From Isoptericola jiangsuensis (GTDB lineage: Bacteria > Actinomycetota > Actinomycetes > Actinomycetales > Cellulomonadaceae), in NCBI RefSeq assembly GCF_002563715.1, contig NZ_PDJJ01000001.1, positions 3,844,001-3,908,000 on the forward strand: a stretch of 64,000 bases of DNA, given 5' to 3'. Of this stretch, positions 57,158-64,000 are shown in pieces (position 1 is the stretch's first letter; the number at the start of each line of letters is the position of its first letter). The position numbers were made by a program, and so were the translations under genes. The notes under the pieces were generated by a model that was given only the letters and a program-made list of their open reading frames with translations, had not been told where the DNA came from and did not search any database.

Positions 57158-58252
57158 CTACGAGTAGTTGTGCACCGTCTTGCGGAGGTGCTCCGCAAAC
57201 CCGTAGATCTCATCGATCGCGTCAATGGGGTGCCGCGTCTCGCTCTTGTCCTCGTCGAAGAGCCCCAGGTACTTCTGACCGGTGTTGAAGTGCAGGCGAG
57301 CGATCGGCTTCCTGTTGTTGTCGTCCAGCAAGATGCCCATGTAGCTCTTGGTGTCGCGGTGGACGATCCTGCTCGGCGAGACCTCGCTGCAGACGATGGC
57401 TCGCACGATCTGGTACCCCTCGACCTCTTCGAGCGTCGTCTCGATGCCCCGAGAGTCCGGCGCCTCGACGTCCGTCACGCTCTCCTCAGCAGCCTCGACT
57501 CCCGTCATCGCGGTCGCCGGCACCTCGCTGTAGGTCTGGCTGCCCAACGCGGCCTTGAGCCGGTCGTTGACCTGGTCCGCGAGGAACTGCTTGGTCGCCT
57601 TGCCCACGAGCCCCCGGAACTGCTCCTTGACTCGCTGAGTGAACGAACCTTCGTAGACGCGGTTCGTCAGCGCCTTGACCCAGTCGTCGTCCGGCTCACG
57701 GAACTGCGCCGCAAGCGCTCGCTTCAGCGCACCGATGTACTTGAGCTCCTCGGCGGCGCTCACCACTGAATCGAGATCGAACGAGTCCTTGGTGAGCTTC
57801 TGGACCTCCGGGACGAGAGTTTCGTCCAGATCGAGAAGGTCGAGCTGGAGAAACGGCTTCTCGTCCATCCGGTTGGGCTTCTCAAGGTCGGTGAAGAAGT
57901 GGTAGTGCTGCCCATTGGTCAGGACGGCGATGCGAGCATTGGTGGTCGCGAAGTAGCGGAACAGCTGTGATGCGTGGTTCAGGCTCAGGGGAGCCCCGAT
58001 CGCCTTGGCCTCGACCAACATCTGGACCTCGCCGTCCTTCACGATGGCGTAGTCGACCTTCTCGCCTCGCTTCGTGCCGACGTCGGCCGTGAACTCAGGG
58101 ACAACTTCGGTGGGATCGAAGACGTCGTAGCCGAGAACCAACGAGATGAAGGGCATGACGAAGGCATTCTTCGTCGCCTCCTCGGTTTCGATGGTCGCTT
58201 TCTGCTGCTCGATCTTCGTCGCCAATGACGCGAGACGCTCGCCGATCTCCAC
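57158..58252 (-). CDS. Solitary HsdR-N-like (type I restriction subunit N-terminal) nuclease-fold protein
   Basis: 364 residues resembling the HSDR_N_2 family: EATKNAFVMPFISLVLGYDVFDP, then PEFTADVGTKRGEKVDYAIVK and MLVEAKAIGAPLS, which supply the PD-(D/E)xK triad (Asp of KVDYAI, Glu and Lys of VEAK). YFATTNARIAVLTNGQHYHFFTD follows. The C-terminal ~150 residues (from DSRGIETTLEEVEGYQIV) form a second, unrecognised domain. There are no helicase motifs, methylase or specificity subunit. The GTG at 58252 is set by AAGGAG six bases upstream. Its DNA is visibly richer in A+T, with codon choice unlike its neighbours, suggesting horizontal arrival. Stand-alone copies may act in defence. Confidence 0.85.
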   Translation of the reverse strand: MEIGERLASLATKIEQQKATIETEEATKNAFVMPFISLVLGYDVFDPTEVVPEFTADVGTKRGEKVDYAIVKDGEVQMLVEAKAIGAPLSLNHASQLFRYFATTNARIAVLTNGQHYHFFTDLEKPNRMDEKPFLQLDLLDLDETLVPEVQKLTKDSFDLDSVVSAAEELKYIGALKRALAAQFREPDDDWVKALTNRVYEGSFTQRVKEQFRGLVGKATKQFLADQVNDRLKAALGSQTYSEVPATAMTGVEAAEESVTDVEAPDSRGIETTLEEVEGYQIVRAIVCSEVSPSRIVHRDTKSYMGILLDDNNRKPIARLHFNTGQKYLGLFDEDKSETRHPIDAIDEIYGFAEHLRKTVHNYS

Positions 58253-58258
58253 CTGAAA

Positions 58259-58264
58259 CTCCTT
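58259..58264 (-). promoter_or_regulatory. Ribosome-binding site deciding the start of the HsdR-N-like gene
   Basis: AAGGAG on the minus strand, six bases before GTG 58252. Upstream in-frame ATG codons at 58279 and 58309 lack comparable sites and would add 9 or 19 atypical residues. Confidence 0.7.
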
Positions 58265-58464
58265 GCCTGAACACACCATTACCGCCGCCAGAGTAACTTT
58301 GTGGAACATCCGGGAGAACCCTCAGGCCCTCCCATGAGCGGGTGAAGATTCCGCGCAGCGATGCCGCCCCGACGCCGCTCGACCCCGAGCAGGGCAACGC
58401 CTTCCCGATGGCCGCAAGATCGTCGAGGCCCGTCAGCATGCGGGTGTCGGGCGACAATGGGCCG

Positions 58465-59706
58465 GTGCAGTGCCACCACTTCGACGCCGGCCGGTGCCGT
58501 TCGTGCACCCTCCTCGACCTGACGCACCCGGAGCAGGTGCGGGGCAAGGAGGCGCAGGTGCGCGACCTGCTGGGGCTGCCGGACGAGGTGTGGCTGCCGC
58601 CGGTGGTGGGCGCCGAGGCGGGGTTCCGCAACAAGGCGAAGATGGTGGTGACGGGCACGGCGGCGGCGCCGGTGCTGGGGATCCTGGGGCCGCCCGGGGA
58701 GTACGAGGGGCAGGGCGTCGACCTGACGGACTGCCCGCTGTACCCGGCGGAGCTGCAGGCCGCGTTCGGGCCGCTGGCGGAGCTGGTGACCCGCGCCCGG
58801 CTCACGCCCTACGACCTCACGCCCGCGGTGGGGCCGGGCGGGCGGCGCCGGAAGGTGACGCCGAAGGACGCGGCGGGGCGGGGCGAGCTCAAGCACGTCA
58901 TCGTCACGCTGTCCCCGGCGGGCGAGCTGATGGTGCGTCTCGTGCTGCGGTCCACGGAGCCGGTGGCGCGCCTGCGCAAGCACCTGCCGTGGCTCGCGGA
59001 GGCCCTGCCGGCGCTGGCGGTGCTGAGCGTCAACGTGCAGCCCGCGCACGCGGCCGTGCTGGAGGGCGCCGAGGAGATCGTCCTCACCGAGCGGCAGACC
59101 CTGGGGATGGAGATCGACGGGATCACGCTGCACCTGCGCCCGCAGAGCTTCTTCCAGACGAACACGGAGGTGGCGGCCGCCCTGTACCGGCAGGCGCGCG
59201 CCTGGGTGGACGAGGTCTCCCCCGCCACCCTGTGGGACCTGTACTGCGGCGTGGGCGGGTTCGCGCTGCACTGCGCGGCCCCCGGCCGGGCGGTCACCGG
59301 CATCGAGATCTCCGCGGAGGCCGTGGCCTCGGCGACGACGACGGCGCGCGAGCTCGCGACGCTGCCGCCGGACGCCGTCGTCGGCGGGCACGACGACGCG
59401 TGGTGGCGCGAGGCGACGGCGGACGTGCGGTTCGCCGCCGGGGACGCGGCGGCGTTCGCGCTCGGCACGGCGGACGACCCGGAGATGGTGATCGTCAACC
59501 CGCCGCGGCGCGGCATCGGCGCGGACCTCGCCGGGCGGCTGGAGGCGTCCGGGGTGCGGCACGTCCTGTACTCGTCGTGCCACGCCGCCACCCTGGCGCG
59601 CGACCTCGGCGACATGCCGTCGCTGCGGCCCGTGCGGGCGCGGCTGCTCGACATGTTCCCCCACACGGGCCACTACGAGGTGCTCGTCCTGCTGGAACGC
59701 GCCTGA
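58465..59706 (+). CDS. rlmC: 23S rRNA (uracil-C5)-methyltransferase, RlmC/RlmCD type
   Basis: SAM-dependent RNA m5U methyltransferase with an iron-sulfur cluster, about 413 residues. The N-terminal cysteines CHHFDAGRCRSC and DCPLY supply the four cluster ligands. The central part has FRNKAKMVV and QSFFQTNTEVAAALYRQA. The catalytic domain has the SAM motif LYCGVGGFALHCA, VNPPRRGIG, and the nucleophile in YSSCHAATLARDL. The GTG at 58465 gives MQCHHFDAGRC, the usual beginning of the family; an ATG at 58438 is possible. Adjacent genes are unrelated, so it is probably monocistronic housekeeping. Confidence 0.9.
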   Translation: MQCHHFDAGRCRSCTLLDLTHPEQVRGKEAQVRDLLGLPDEVWLPPVVGAEAGFRNKAKMVVTGTAAAPVLGILGPPGEYEGQGVDLTDCPLYPAELQAAFGPLAELVTRARLTPYDLTPAVGPGGRRRKVTPKDAAGRGELKHVIVTLSPAGELMVRLVLRSTEPVARLRKHLPWLAEALPALAVLSVNVQPAHAAVLEGAEEIVLTERQTLGMEIDGITLHLRPQSFFQTNTEVAAALYRQARAWVDEVSPATLWDLYCGVGGFALHCAAPGRAVTGIEISAEAVASATTTARELATLPPDAVVGGHDDAWWREATADVRFAAGDAAAFALGTADDPEMVIVNPPRRGIGADLAGRLEASGVRHVLYSSCHAATLARDLGDMPSLRPVRARLLDMFPHTGHYEVLVLLERA

Positions 59707-59718
59707 ACGGCGTGTCGG

Positions 59719-59734
59719 AGTGACCTAGATCACT
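59719..59734. promoter_or_regulatory. CRP/GlxR-like palindrome upstream of the M28 peptidase gene
   Basis: AGTGACCTAGATCACT, extended to GAG...CTC, has the TGA-N6-TCA core of CRP-family sites and full outer symmetry. It lies 105-120 bp before the GTG start and just past the methyltransferase stop. The core closely resembles the site at 26769 (TGACCTCGATCAC against TGACCTAGATCAC). Confidence 0.6.
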
Positions 59735-59838
59735 CCTGCGGCCCTAGTGTCTGCCGCAATCGCACCCGCAGCCCGCGTCAGTGCGCGGTTGGCAGGGGGC
59801 CGACGGAGCCCCGGGGTGCTCGACCTGGAGGTTGACAC

Positions 59839-61335
59839 GTGCGCAGCAAGCTCCTCCCGTCCACCATCGCGTCGACAGCCCTGACCGGGCTGCTCGCCGC
59901 GACCTTCCTGGCACCGACCGCCACCGCGGCGCCGCCACAGATCCCCGGCCGTGACCTCGCCCAGAAGGTCACCGGCGAACGCGTCTTCGACCACCTCGAG
60001 GAGCTCCAGGAGATCGCCGACGAGAACGGCGGCAACCGTGCGATGGGCACCCCGGGCTACGAGGCGTCCGGCGCCTACGTCGAGAAGGTCCTGAAGAAGG
60101 CCGGCTACCGCACCGAGCGGCAGTACTTCGACGTCGAGCAGTTCAGCGTCCTCGACCTCGACGTCGAGGTCCCGGGCGTCACCCTGACCCCCGTGCCGAT
60201 GACGTACTCGACCTCCACCCCCGACGCGGGCGTCACCGCGCCGCTGGCCGCCCCCACCGTCGTCACCGGCTGCGAGGCCTCCGACTGGGCGGGCGTCGAC
60301 GCGACGGGCGACGTCGCCCTCGTGTCCCGCGGCGGCTGCGCGTTCGCGATCAAGTCCGTCAACGCCGCCGCGGCCGGCGCCGCGGCCGTCATCATCTACA
60401 ACAACGCGCCCGGCACCCTCAACGGCACGCTGGGCGCCCCCGGCGACGAGTACGCCCCCACGGTCGGCGTCACGCAGGCCGAGGGCGCCGCCGTCCTCGC
60501 CGCCTGGGCCGCCGACCCGGACCTCCAGGTGACGTTCGACCTCCAGACCGCGCTGGAGACGAAGCAGACGTTCAACGTGCTCGCCGAGACCCGCACCGGC
60601 AGCGACGACAACGTCGTCATGGTGGGCGCGCACCTCGACAGCGTCGAGGACGGCCCCGGCATCAACGACAACGGCTCCGGCTCCGCCGCGATCCTGGAGA
60701 CCGCCGTGCAGCTCGCCAAGGGCGGCCCGCTGAACAACAAGGTGCGGTTCGCGTGGTGGGGCGCCGAGGAGCTCGGCCTGCTGGGCTCCTGGCACTACAT
60801 CGAGGACCTGGCCGCCAACGACCCCGAGGCCCTCGACGACATCGCCGCCTACCTGAACTTCGACATGGTCGGCTCGCCGAACTACACGATCGGCGTGTAC
60901 GACGCGAACGAGTCGACGTTCGACGCCCCCGTGACCGTGCCGGACGGCTCCGCCGCCGTCGAGTCGATCTTCACCGACTACTTCGACGGCATCGAGCAGC
61001 CGTGGGTCGACTCCCCGTTCTCGGGCCGCTCCGACTACCAGGCGTTCATCGAGGTCGGCATCCCGGCGTCGGGCCTGTTCACGGGCGCCGACGGCGTGAA
61101 GACGGACGCCGAGGTCGAGATGTTCGGCGGCACCGCCGGCATCCTCCTCGACCCGAACTACCACACGCCCGCCGACGACCTGTCGAACGTGTCGATGGAG
61201 GCGCTCGACATCATGTCCCGCGCCGTCGGGCACGCGACGCAGCAGCTCGCGTGGAGCACGGAGCTCGTCAACGGCGAGGTCGGCGGGGGTCCGGGCAACG
61301 CCCCGCACCCGCCCGGCCACGGCAAGACCCGCTGA
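59839..61335 (+). CDS. Secreted M28-family zinc aminopeptidase with PA domain
   Basis: 498 residues with a signal peptide (cleavage after TATA). A PA domain lies at residues ~130-240 (VSRGGCAFAIKSVNAAAAGA). The M28 catalytic domain has its zinc ligands and catalytic residues in order: GAHLDSVEDGPGINDNGSG (His, bridging Asp), WWGAEELGLLGS (catalytic Glu pair), LNFDMVGSPN (Asp), and NYHTPADDLSN (His). It is close to Streptomyces and Cellulomonas-type leucine aminopeptidases. The GTG follows CTGGAGG. It would finish peptides released by the S8 peptidase; both may share CRP-type control. Confidence 0.94.
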   Translation: MRSKLLPSTIASTALTGLLAATFLAPTATAAPPQIPGRDLAQKVTGERVFDHLEELQEIADENGGNRAMGTPGYEASGAYVEKVLKKAGYRTERQYFDVEQFSVLDLDVEVPGVTLTPVPMTYSTSTPDAGVTAPLAAPTVVTGCEASDWAGVDATGDVALVSRGGCAFAIKSVNAAAAGAAAVIIYNNAPGTLNGTLGAPGDEYAPTVGVTQAEGAAVLAAWAADPDLQVTFDLQTALETKQTFNVLAETRTGSDDNVVMVGAHLDSVEDGPGINDNGSGSAAILETAVQLAKGGPLNNKVRFAWWGAEELGLLGSWHYIEDLAANDPEALDDIAAYLNFDMVGSPNYTIGVYDANESTFDAPVTVPDGSAAVESIFTDYFDGIEQPWVDSPFSGRSDYQAFIEVGIPASGLFTGADGVKTDAEVEMFGGTAGILLDPNYHTPADDLSNVSMEALDIMSRAVGHATQQLAWSTELVNGEVGGGPGNAPHPPGHGKTR

Positions 61336-61352
61336 GCGGGACGACGCACCCG

Positions 61353-61393
61353 GACGCCCGGCGTCGCAGGTCTCCCCTGCGGCGCCGGGCGTC
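61353..61393. terminator. Bidirectional terminator between M28 peptidase and the sigma4-fusion gene
   Basis: An 18-bp stem (61353-61370 with 61376-61393) with one G-U pair and the loop TCTCC. It sits between the convergent stops at 61335 and 61405. Confidence 0.85.
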
Positions 61394-61404
61394 GTCGTGC
61401 CGGG

Positions 61405-62802
61405 TCAGTCCTCCAGGCCGTACCAGGACAGCCACGCGCCGGGCTCGGACCCGGCGGGCCCGCTGACGACCACGGTCACCTCGCGGTCGCGGCCGCCCTC
61501 GGCGCGCACCCACCAGCGGCCGTCGCGGTCCTGGGTGACCTCGGTACGCCGACCGCCGACGACGTCGACGACCTGCGCGCCGCCCGTCGGCACGACCCGG
61601 AACCAGCCGAATCCCCCGACCCGCAGCGTGACGCTCACGCTGACGGGCGCGGTCGCCTCGGGCGTGGGGGTCGGCTCGACCGGACGCGGGGTGGCCGACG
61701 GCGTGGCGGTGGGCGTGGGGGTCTGCTCGGAGCCGCCGGGGCGGGTCGTCGGCGACGGGTCGGGCGTCGGTTCGACGTCGTCGGTGCGGGGCGGGTCCGT
61801 CGCGGCGGGCTCGTCGCCCGGGCCGGCCGTGTCCTCGGGGGCGGGTTCGACCGTCTCGACCGTGTCGACGGTCTGCTCCCGCGTCCCGGCGTCGAGGTCG
61901 ATGCCGGTGTCCGCGGACGGCTCCGGGTCGGGCGAGGCGCTGGGCGAGGCCTCGGGCGACGCCGAGGTCGGGGCGGACGGCGTCGGGGCCGCCGACGTCG
62001 GCGTGGTGGCGGTGGGCGACGCGGACGCCGAGGGCGCCGCCACGGGGTCGACGGTGACGGGCGCGGCCCCCGGGGCGAGGCTCATCGCCACGGCCGCCAC
62101 GGCCACCAGCGCGGCCGCCGCACCCGCGACGACGCCCACGGGCCGACCCACCACCTGCTTGGCGGCACGCACGACGCCCTCCCACGCGCCGGCGAGCGCC
62201 GCGCCGAGCGCCGCGAACCAGCCGGCGACACCCGTGGACCCGCTCGCGCCGAGCGCGCCGACCACGACGGGCACGGTGACACCGCTGCCGGCGAGCGGGG
62301 CGAGCAGCAGCGGAGCGGCGTCGCGCAGCGCCCAGGACGCCTCCCGCACGTCCACGAAGGCCCGCATGCAGCCCGCGCAGCCGAACAGGTGGTCCTCGAG
62401 GGCCGCGCGGCGGCCGCCGCCCAGGCGGTGGCCGACGTACGCGTGCAGGTCGCCGCGGGTCTCGACGCACAGCCGGGCGGGGACGCCGCGGGCGTGCGCG
62501 GCGGACAGCGCGCGGGCGAGCTGCTCCTCCGCGCGGTGCAGGCGGCGGCGGGCGGCACGGACGTGCAGCCCGAGCGCCCCGGCGATGCCGTCGAGACCCC
62601 GACCCAGCACGTGGCTGTCCCACAGCAGGCGCTGCTCCTGGTACGGCAGGGTGGCGAGCGCCGTGCGCAGCACGTCCGCGTCGGCGCTCCCGGCCTCGCC
62701 CGGCCCCGCGTCGCCGGACTCCGCCGCGACGGCGCGCATCCGCGCGATGGCCGCGTCGACGGCGGCGCCGCCCGTCGGCGCCGCGTCCTCACCGGTGGTC
62801 AT
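61405..62802 (-). CDS. Membrane protein fusing a sigma-region-4-like helix-turn-helix, a zinc-finger anti-sigma motif and a Pro/Ser/Thr-rich stalk
   Basis: 465 residues. Residues ~40-105 resemble sigma-70 region 4 (TLPYQEQRLLWDSHVLGRGLD, ARRRLHRAEEQLARAL). Residues ~115-150 carry a zinc-finger anti-sigma type motif, with AYVGHRLGGGRRAALEDHLFGCAGC. Hydrophobic segments follow; the clearest anchor is GVVAGAAAALVAVAAVAMSL. A ~140-residue Thr/Pro/Ser/Glu-rich stalk then leads to a compact C-terminal beta-domain (VSVTLRVGGFGWFRVVPTGG) expected outside. Sigma region 2 is missing here and in the gap upstream, so it cannot work as a normal sigma factor. It may be a membrane-tethered regulator. The start ATG lacks a strong upstream site. 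Confidence 0.8.
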   Translation of the reverse strand: MTTGEDAAPTGGAAVDAAIARMRAVAAESGDAGPGEAGSADADVLRTALATLPYQEQRLLWDSHVLGRGLDGIAGALGLHVRAARRRLHRAEEQLARALSAAHARGVPARLCVETRGDLHAYVGHRLGGGRRAALEDHLFGCAGCMRAFVDVREASWALRDAAPLLLAPLAGSGVTVPVVVGALGASGSTGVAGWFAALGAALAGAWEGVVRAAKQVVGRPVGVVAGAAAALVAVAAVAMSLAPGAAPVTVDPVAAPSASASPTATTPTSAAPTPSAPTSASPEASPSASPDPEPSADTGIDLDAGTREQTVDTVETVEPAPEDTAGPGDEPAATDPPRTDDVEPTPDPSPTTRPGGSEQTPTPTATPSATPRPVEPTPTPEATAPVSVSVTLRVGGFGWFRVVPTGGAQVVDVVGGRRTEVTQDRDGRWWVRAEGGRDREVTVVVSGPAGSEPGAWLSWYGLED

Positions 62803-62940
62803 GCTGCCCCCTGCCGATCGGTGCGATCCGGGGGAAGTCTGGCAGGTCCGCGGGCCGCCGTGGAAATCGCTGCCGCCCTGGTGGGCGCACCGCTGCCCCG
62901 GGTCGCCGTCGGGGGAGGTCGGCGACCCGGGGCGGGCAGG

Positions 62941-64000
62941 TCAGGACACCGTCGGCGCGAGCGCGGGCACCGCGACGAGCGACCAGAGGTCCTTGGGGTC
63001 GGCGGGCTCGGCGACGAGGTCGACGCGCTGCAGGAGGTCCGCGGCCCACGGGTCGCGCCGGACGGCGTCGTGGACGTACCGCAGGGCGGACCAGTCCTCG
63101 ACGGCGAACCCGACGGAGTCGAACACGGTGACCTGGTCGGGGGACGTCCGGCCGGCGGCGTCGCCGACGAGGATCTCCCACAGCTCGGTCACCGGGAAGT
63201 CCGGGGCGAGCTGCTGGATCTCGCCCTCGATGCGGGTCTGCGGGGTGTACTCGACGACGACGGCGGTGCCGGGGGCGGTGAGGATCGCGGCGTCGAGCTC
63301 GGTCTTGCCGGGGCAGTCCCCGCCGATGGCGTTGACGTGCACGCCCGGCGCGGCGGCGGCCAGCATGTCGGCGGTGAGCACGGTGGCGTTGCGCTTGTCC
63401 GCGGTGCAGGTCGTCACGACGTCGGCGCCCGCGACGGCGTCGGCGGCGCTGGTGGCCTCGTGCACCTCGAACCCGAGGGCGCGGGCGTTGCGCAGGAACT
63501 TCTCCCGGGCGGCCGGGTCGACGTCCCACGCCCGCAGGTGCGTGACGCCCAGCGCGGCCCGCATGCCGAGCGCCTGGAACTCCGCCTGCGAGCCGGTGCC
63601 GACGAGCGCGAGGGTGCGCGCGTCGGGCCGAGCGAGCGCACGGGCGGCGAGGCCCGACGTCGCGGCGGTCCGCAGCGCGGTGAGCAGCGTCATCTCGGCC
63701 AGGAACGTCGGGTAGCCGTTGTGGACGTCCGCGAGGACGCCGAACGCGGTGACGGTCTGGAAGCCGCGTGCCGGGTTCGTCGGGTGCCCGTTGACGTACT
63801 TGAAGCCGTACGTGGCGCCGTCGGAGGCGGGCATGAGCTCGATGACGCCGTCGCGCGAGTGGGAGGCGACGCGCTCGCGCTTGTCGAGGTCGGGCCAGCG
63901 GCGGAAGTCGACGGCGAGGGCGTCGATCAGCTCGCCGATGATGCGCTCGGCGCCGCGGGCGTGGATCCAGCGGGCGGCGGCGGCGACGTCGAGGAGGTCG
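62941..64000 (-). CDS. ocd: Ornithine cyclodeaminase, 5' end beyond window
   Basis: NAD-dependent enzyme that converts L-ornithine to L-proline and ammonia (OCD/mu-crystallin family). The visible 352 residues run in frame to the right edge and include the substrate lysine in YGFKYVNGHPTNP, QTVTAFGVLADVHNGYP, TLLTALRTAATSGLAAR, the Rossmann motif LALVGTGSQAEFQ, and VNAIGGDCPGKTEL with the catalytic aspartate. These match true ornithine cyclodeaminases better than the wider family of amino-acid and ketimine reductases. The first few residues and the promoter lie outside the window. Confidence 0.92.
   Translation of the reverse strand, partial: DLLDVAAAARWIHARGAERIIGELIDALAVDFRRWPDLDKRERVASHSRDGVIELMPASDGATYGFKYVNGHPTNPARGFQTVTAFGVLADVHNGYPTFLAEMTLLTALRTAATSGLAARALARPDARTLALVGTGSQAEFQALGMRAALGVTHLRAWDVDPAAREKFLRNARALGFEVHEATSAADAVAGADVVTTCTADKRNATVLTADMLAAAAPGVHVNAIGGDCPGKTELDAAILTAPGTAVVVEYTPQTRIEGEIQQLAPDFPVTELWEILVGDAAGRTSPDQVTVFDSVGFAVEDWSALRYVHDAVRRDPWAADLLQRVDLVAEPADPKDLWSLVAVPALAPTVS

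Noticed and set aside
57158-58252. Complete type I restriction-modification system
   Set aside because: No HsdM, HsdS or helicase motifs are nearby; the flanking genes are a VOC protein and an rRNA methyltransferase, so only a solitary HsdR-N-like protein is called.

Overview
The window is very G+C-rich, with NTG starts (many GTG), frequent GTGA/ATGA stop-start overlaps and dense operons. This indicates a high-GC actinobacterium. Gene content (secreted S8 and M28 peptidases, a large multidomain secreted copper oxidase, a uronate pathway, many two-component and ECF-type regulators) fits a saprophytic Micrococcales lineage such as Promicromonosporaceae or Cellulomonadaceae; the family placement is inference. 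Both edges cut a gene: an endonuclease IV gene on the left and an ornithine cyclodeaminase gene on the right. No rRNA, tRNA, CRISPR array, transposase or phage gene was seen.

Layout. 1-5 kb: 3' end of nfo, repeat element I, then a LuxR-type two-component system divergent from an ABC exporter. 5-9.4 kb: Na+/H+ antiporter, repeat element II, a NUC-family nuclease and a PadR regulator. 9.4-15.1 kb: two paralogous membrane-anchored beta-propeller proteins, then cydAB. 15.2-19.5 kb: an ABC exporter followed by a second two-component system. 19.7-25.2 kb: a probably Zur-controlled zinc-handling group (AztD-like lipoprotein, zinc-ribbon MBL protein, YibE/F protein with a His-rich N-terminus), a YdcZ-type transporter and a GDSL esterase. 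25.3-31.3 kb: divergent LVIVD and DUF305 genes around a CRP/GlxR-like site, a CPBP protein, heme oxygenase, and an ECF42 sigma factor with its DGPF partner and a recognisable autoregulatory promoter. 31.4-37.3 kb: a large LuxR ATPase regulator, the YcnI-CopCD copper pair and a small tautomerase. 37.3-52.1 kb: a leftward carbohydrate-acid cluster (kduI, kduD, sugar ABC transporter, aldehyde dehydrogenase, ThuA/copper-radical-oxidase fusion) with a divergent IclR regulator. 52.3-64 kb: S8 peptidase, DinB and VOC proteins, an isolated AT-richer HsdR-N-like nuclease, an RlmC-type methyltransferase, M28 peptidase, a sigma4/zinc-finger/membrane fusion, and ornithine cyclodeaminase.

The most unusual signal is a pair of intergenic elements (641-1140 and 7019-7560) with the same unnamed architecture. 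Each has an inward-facing array of exact 20-bp repeats on the left, a conserved ~100-bp hairpin core, and an inverted 20-bp array on the right. The cores are inverted relative to each other and show a compensatory stem change. A second theme is a set of perfect palindromes that look like operators (heme oxygenase, tautomerase, DUF305/LVIVD, M28 peptidase, ECF42 promoter), which allow concrete regulatory predictions.
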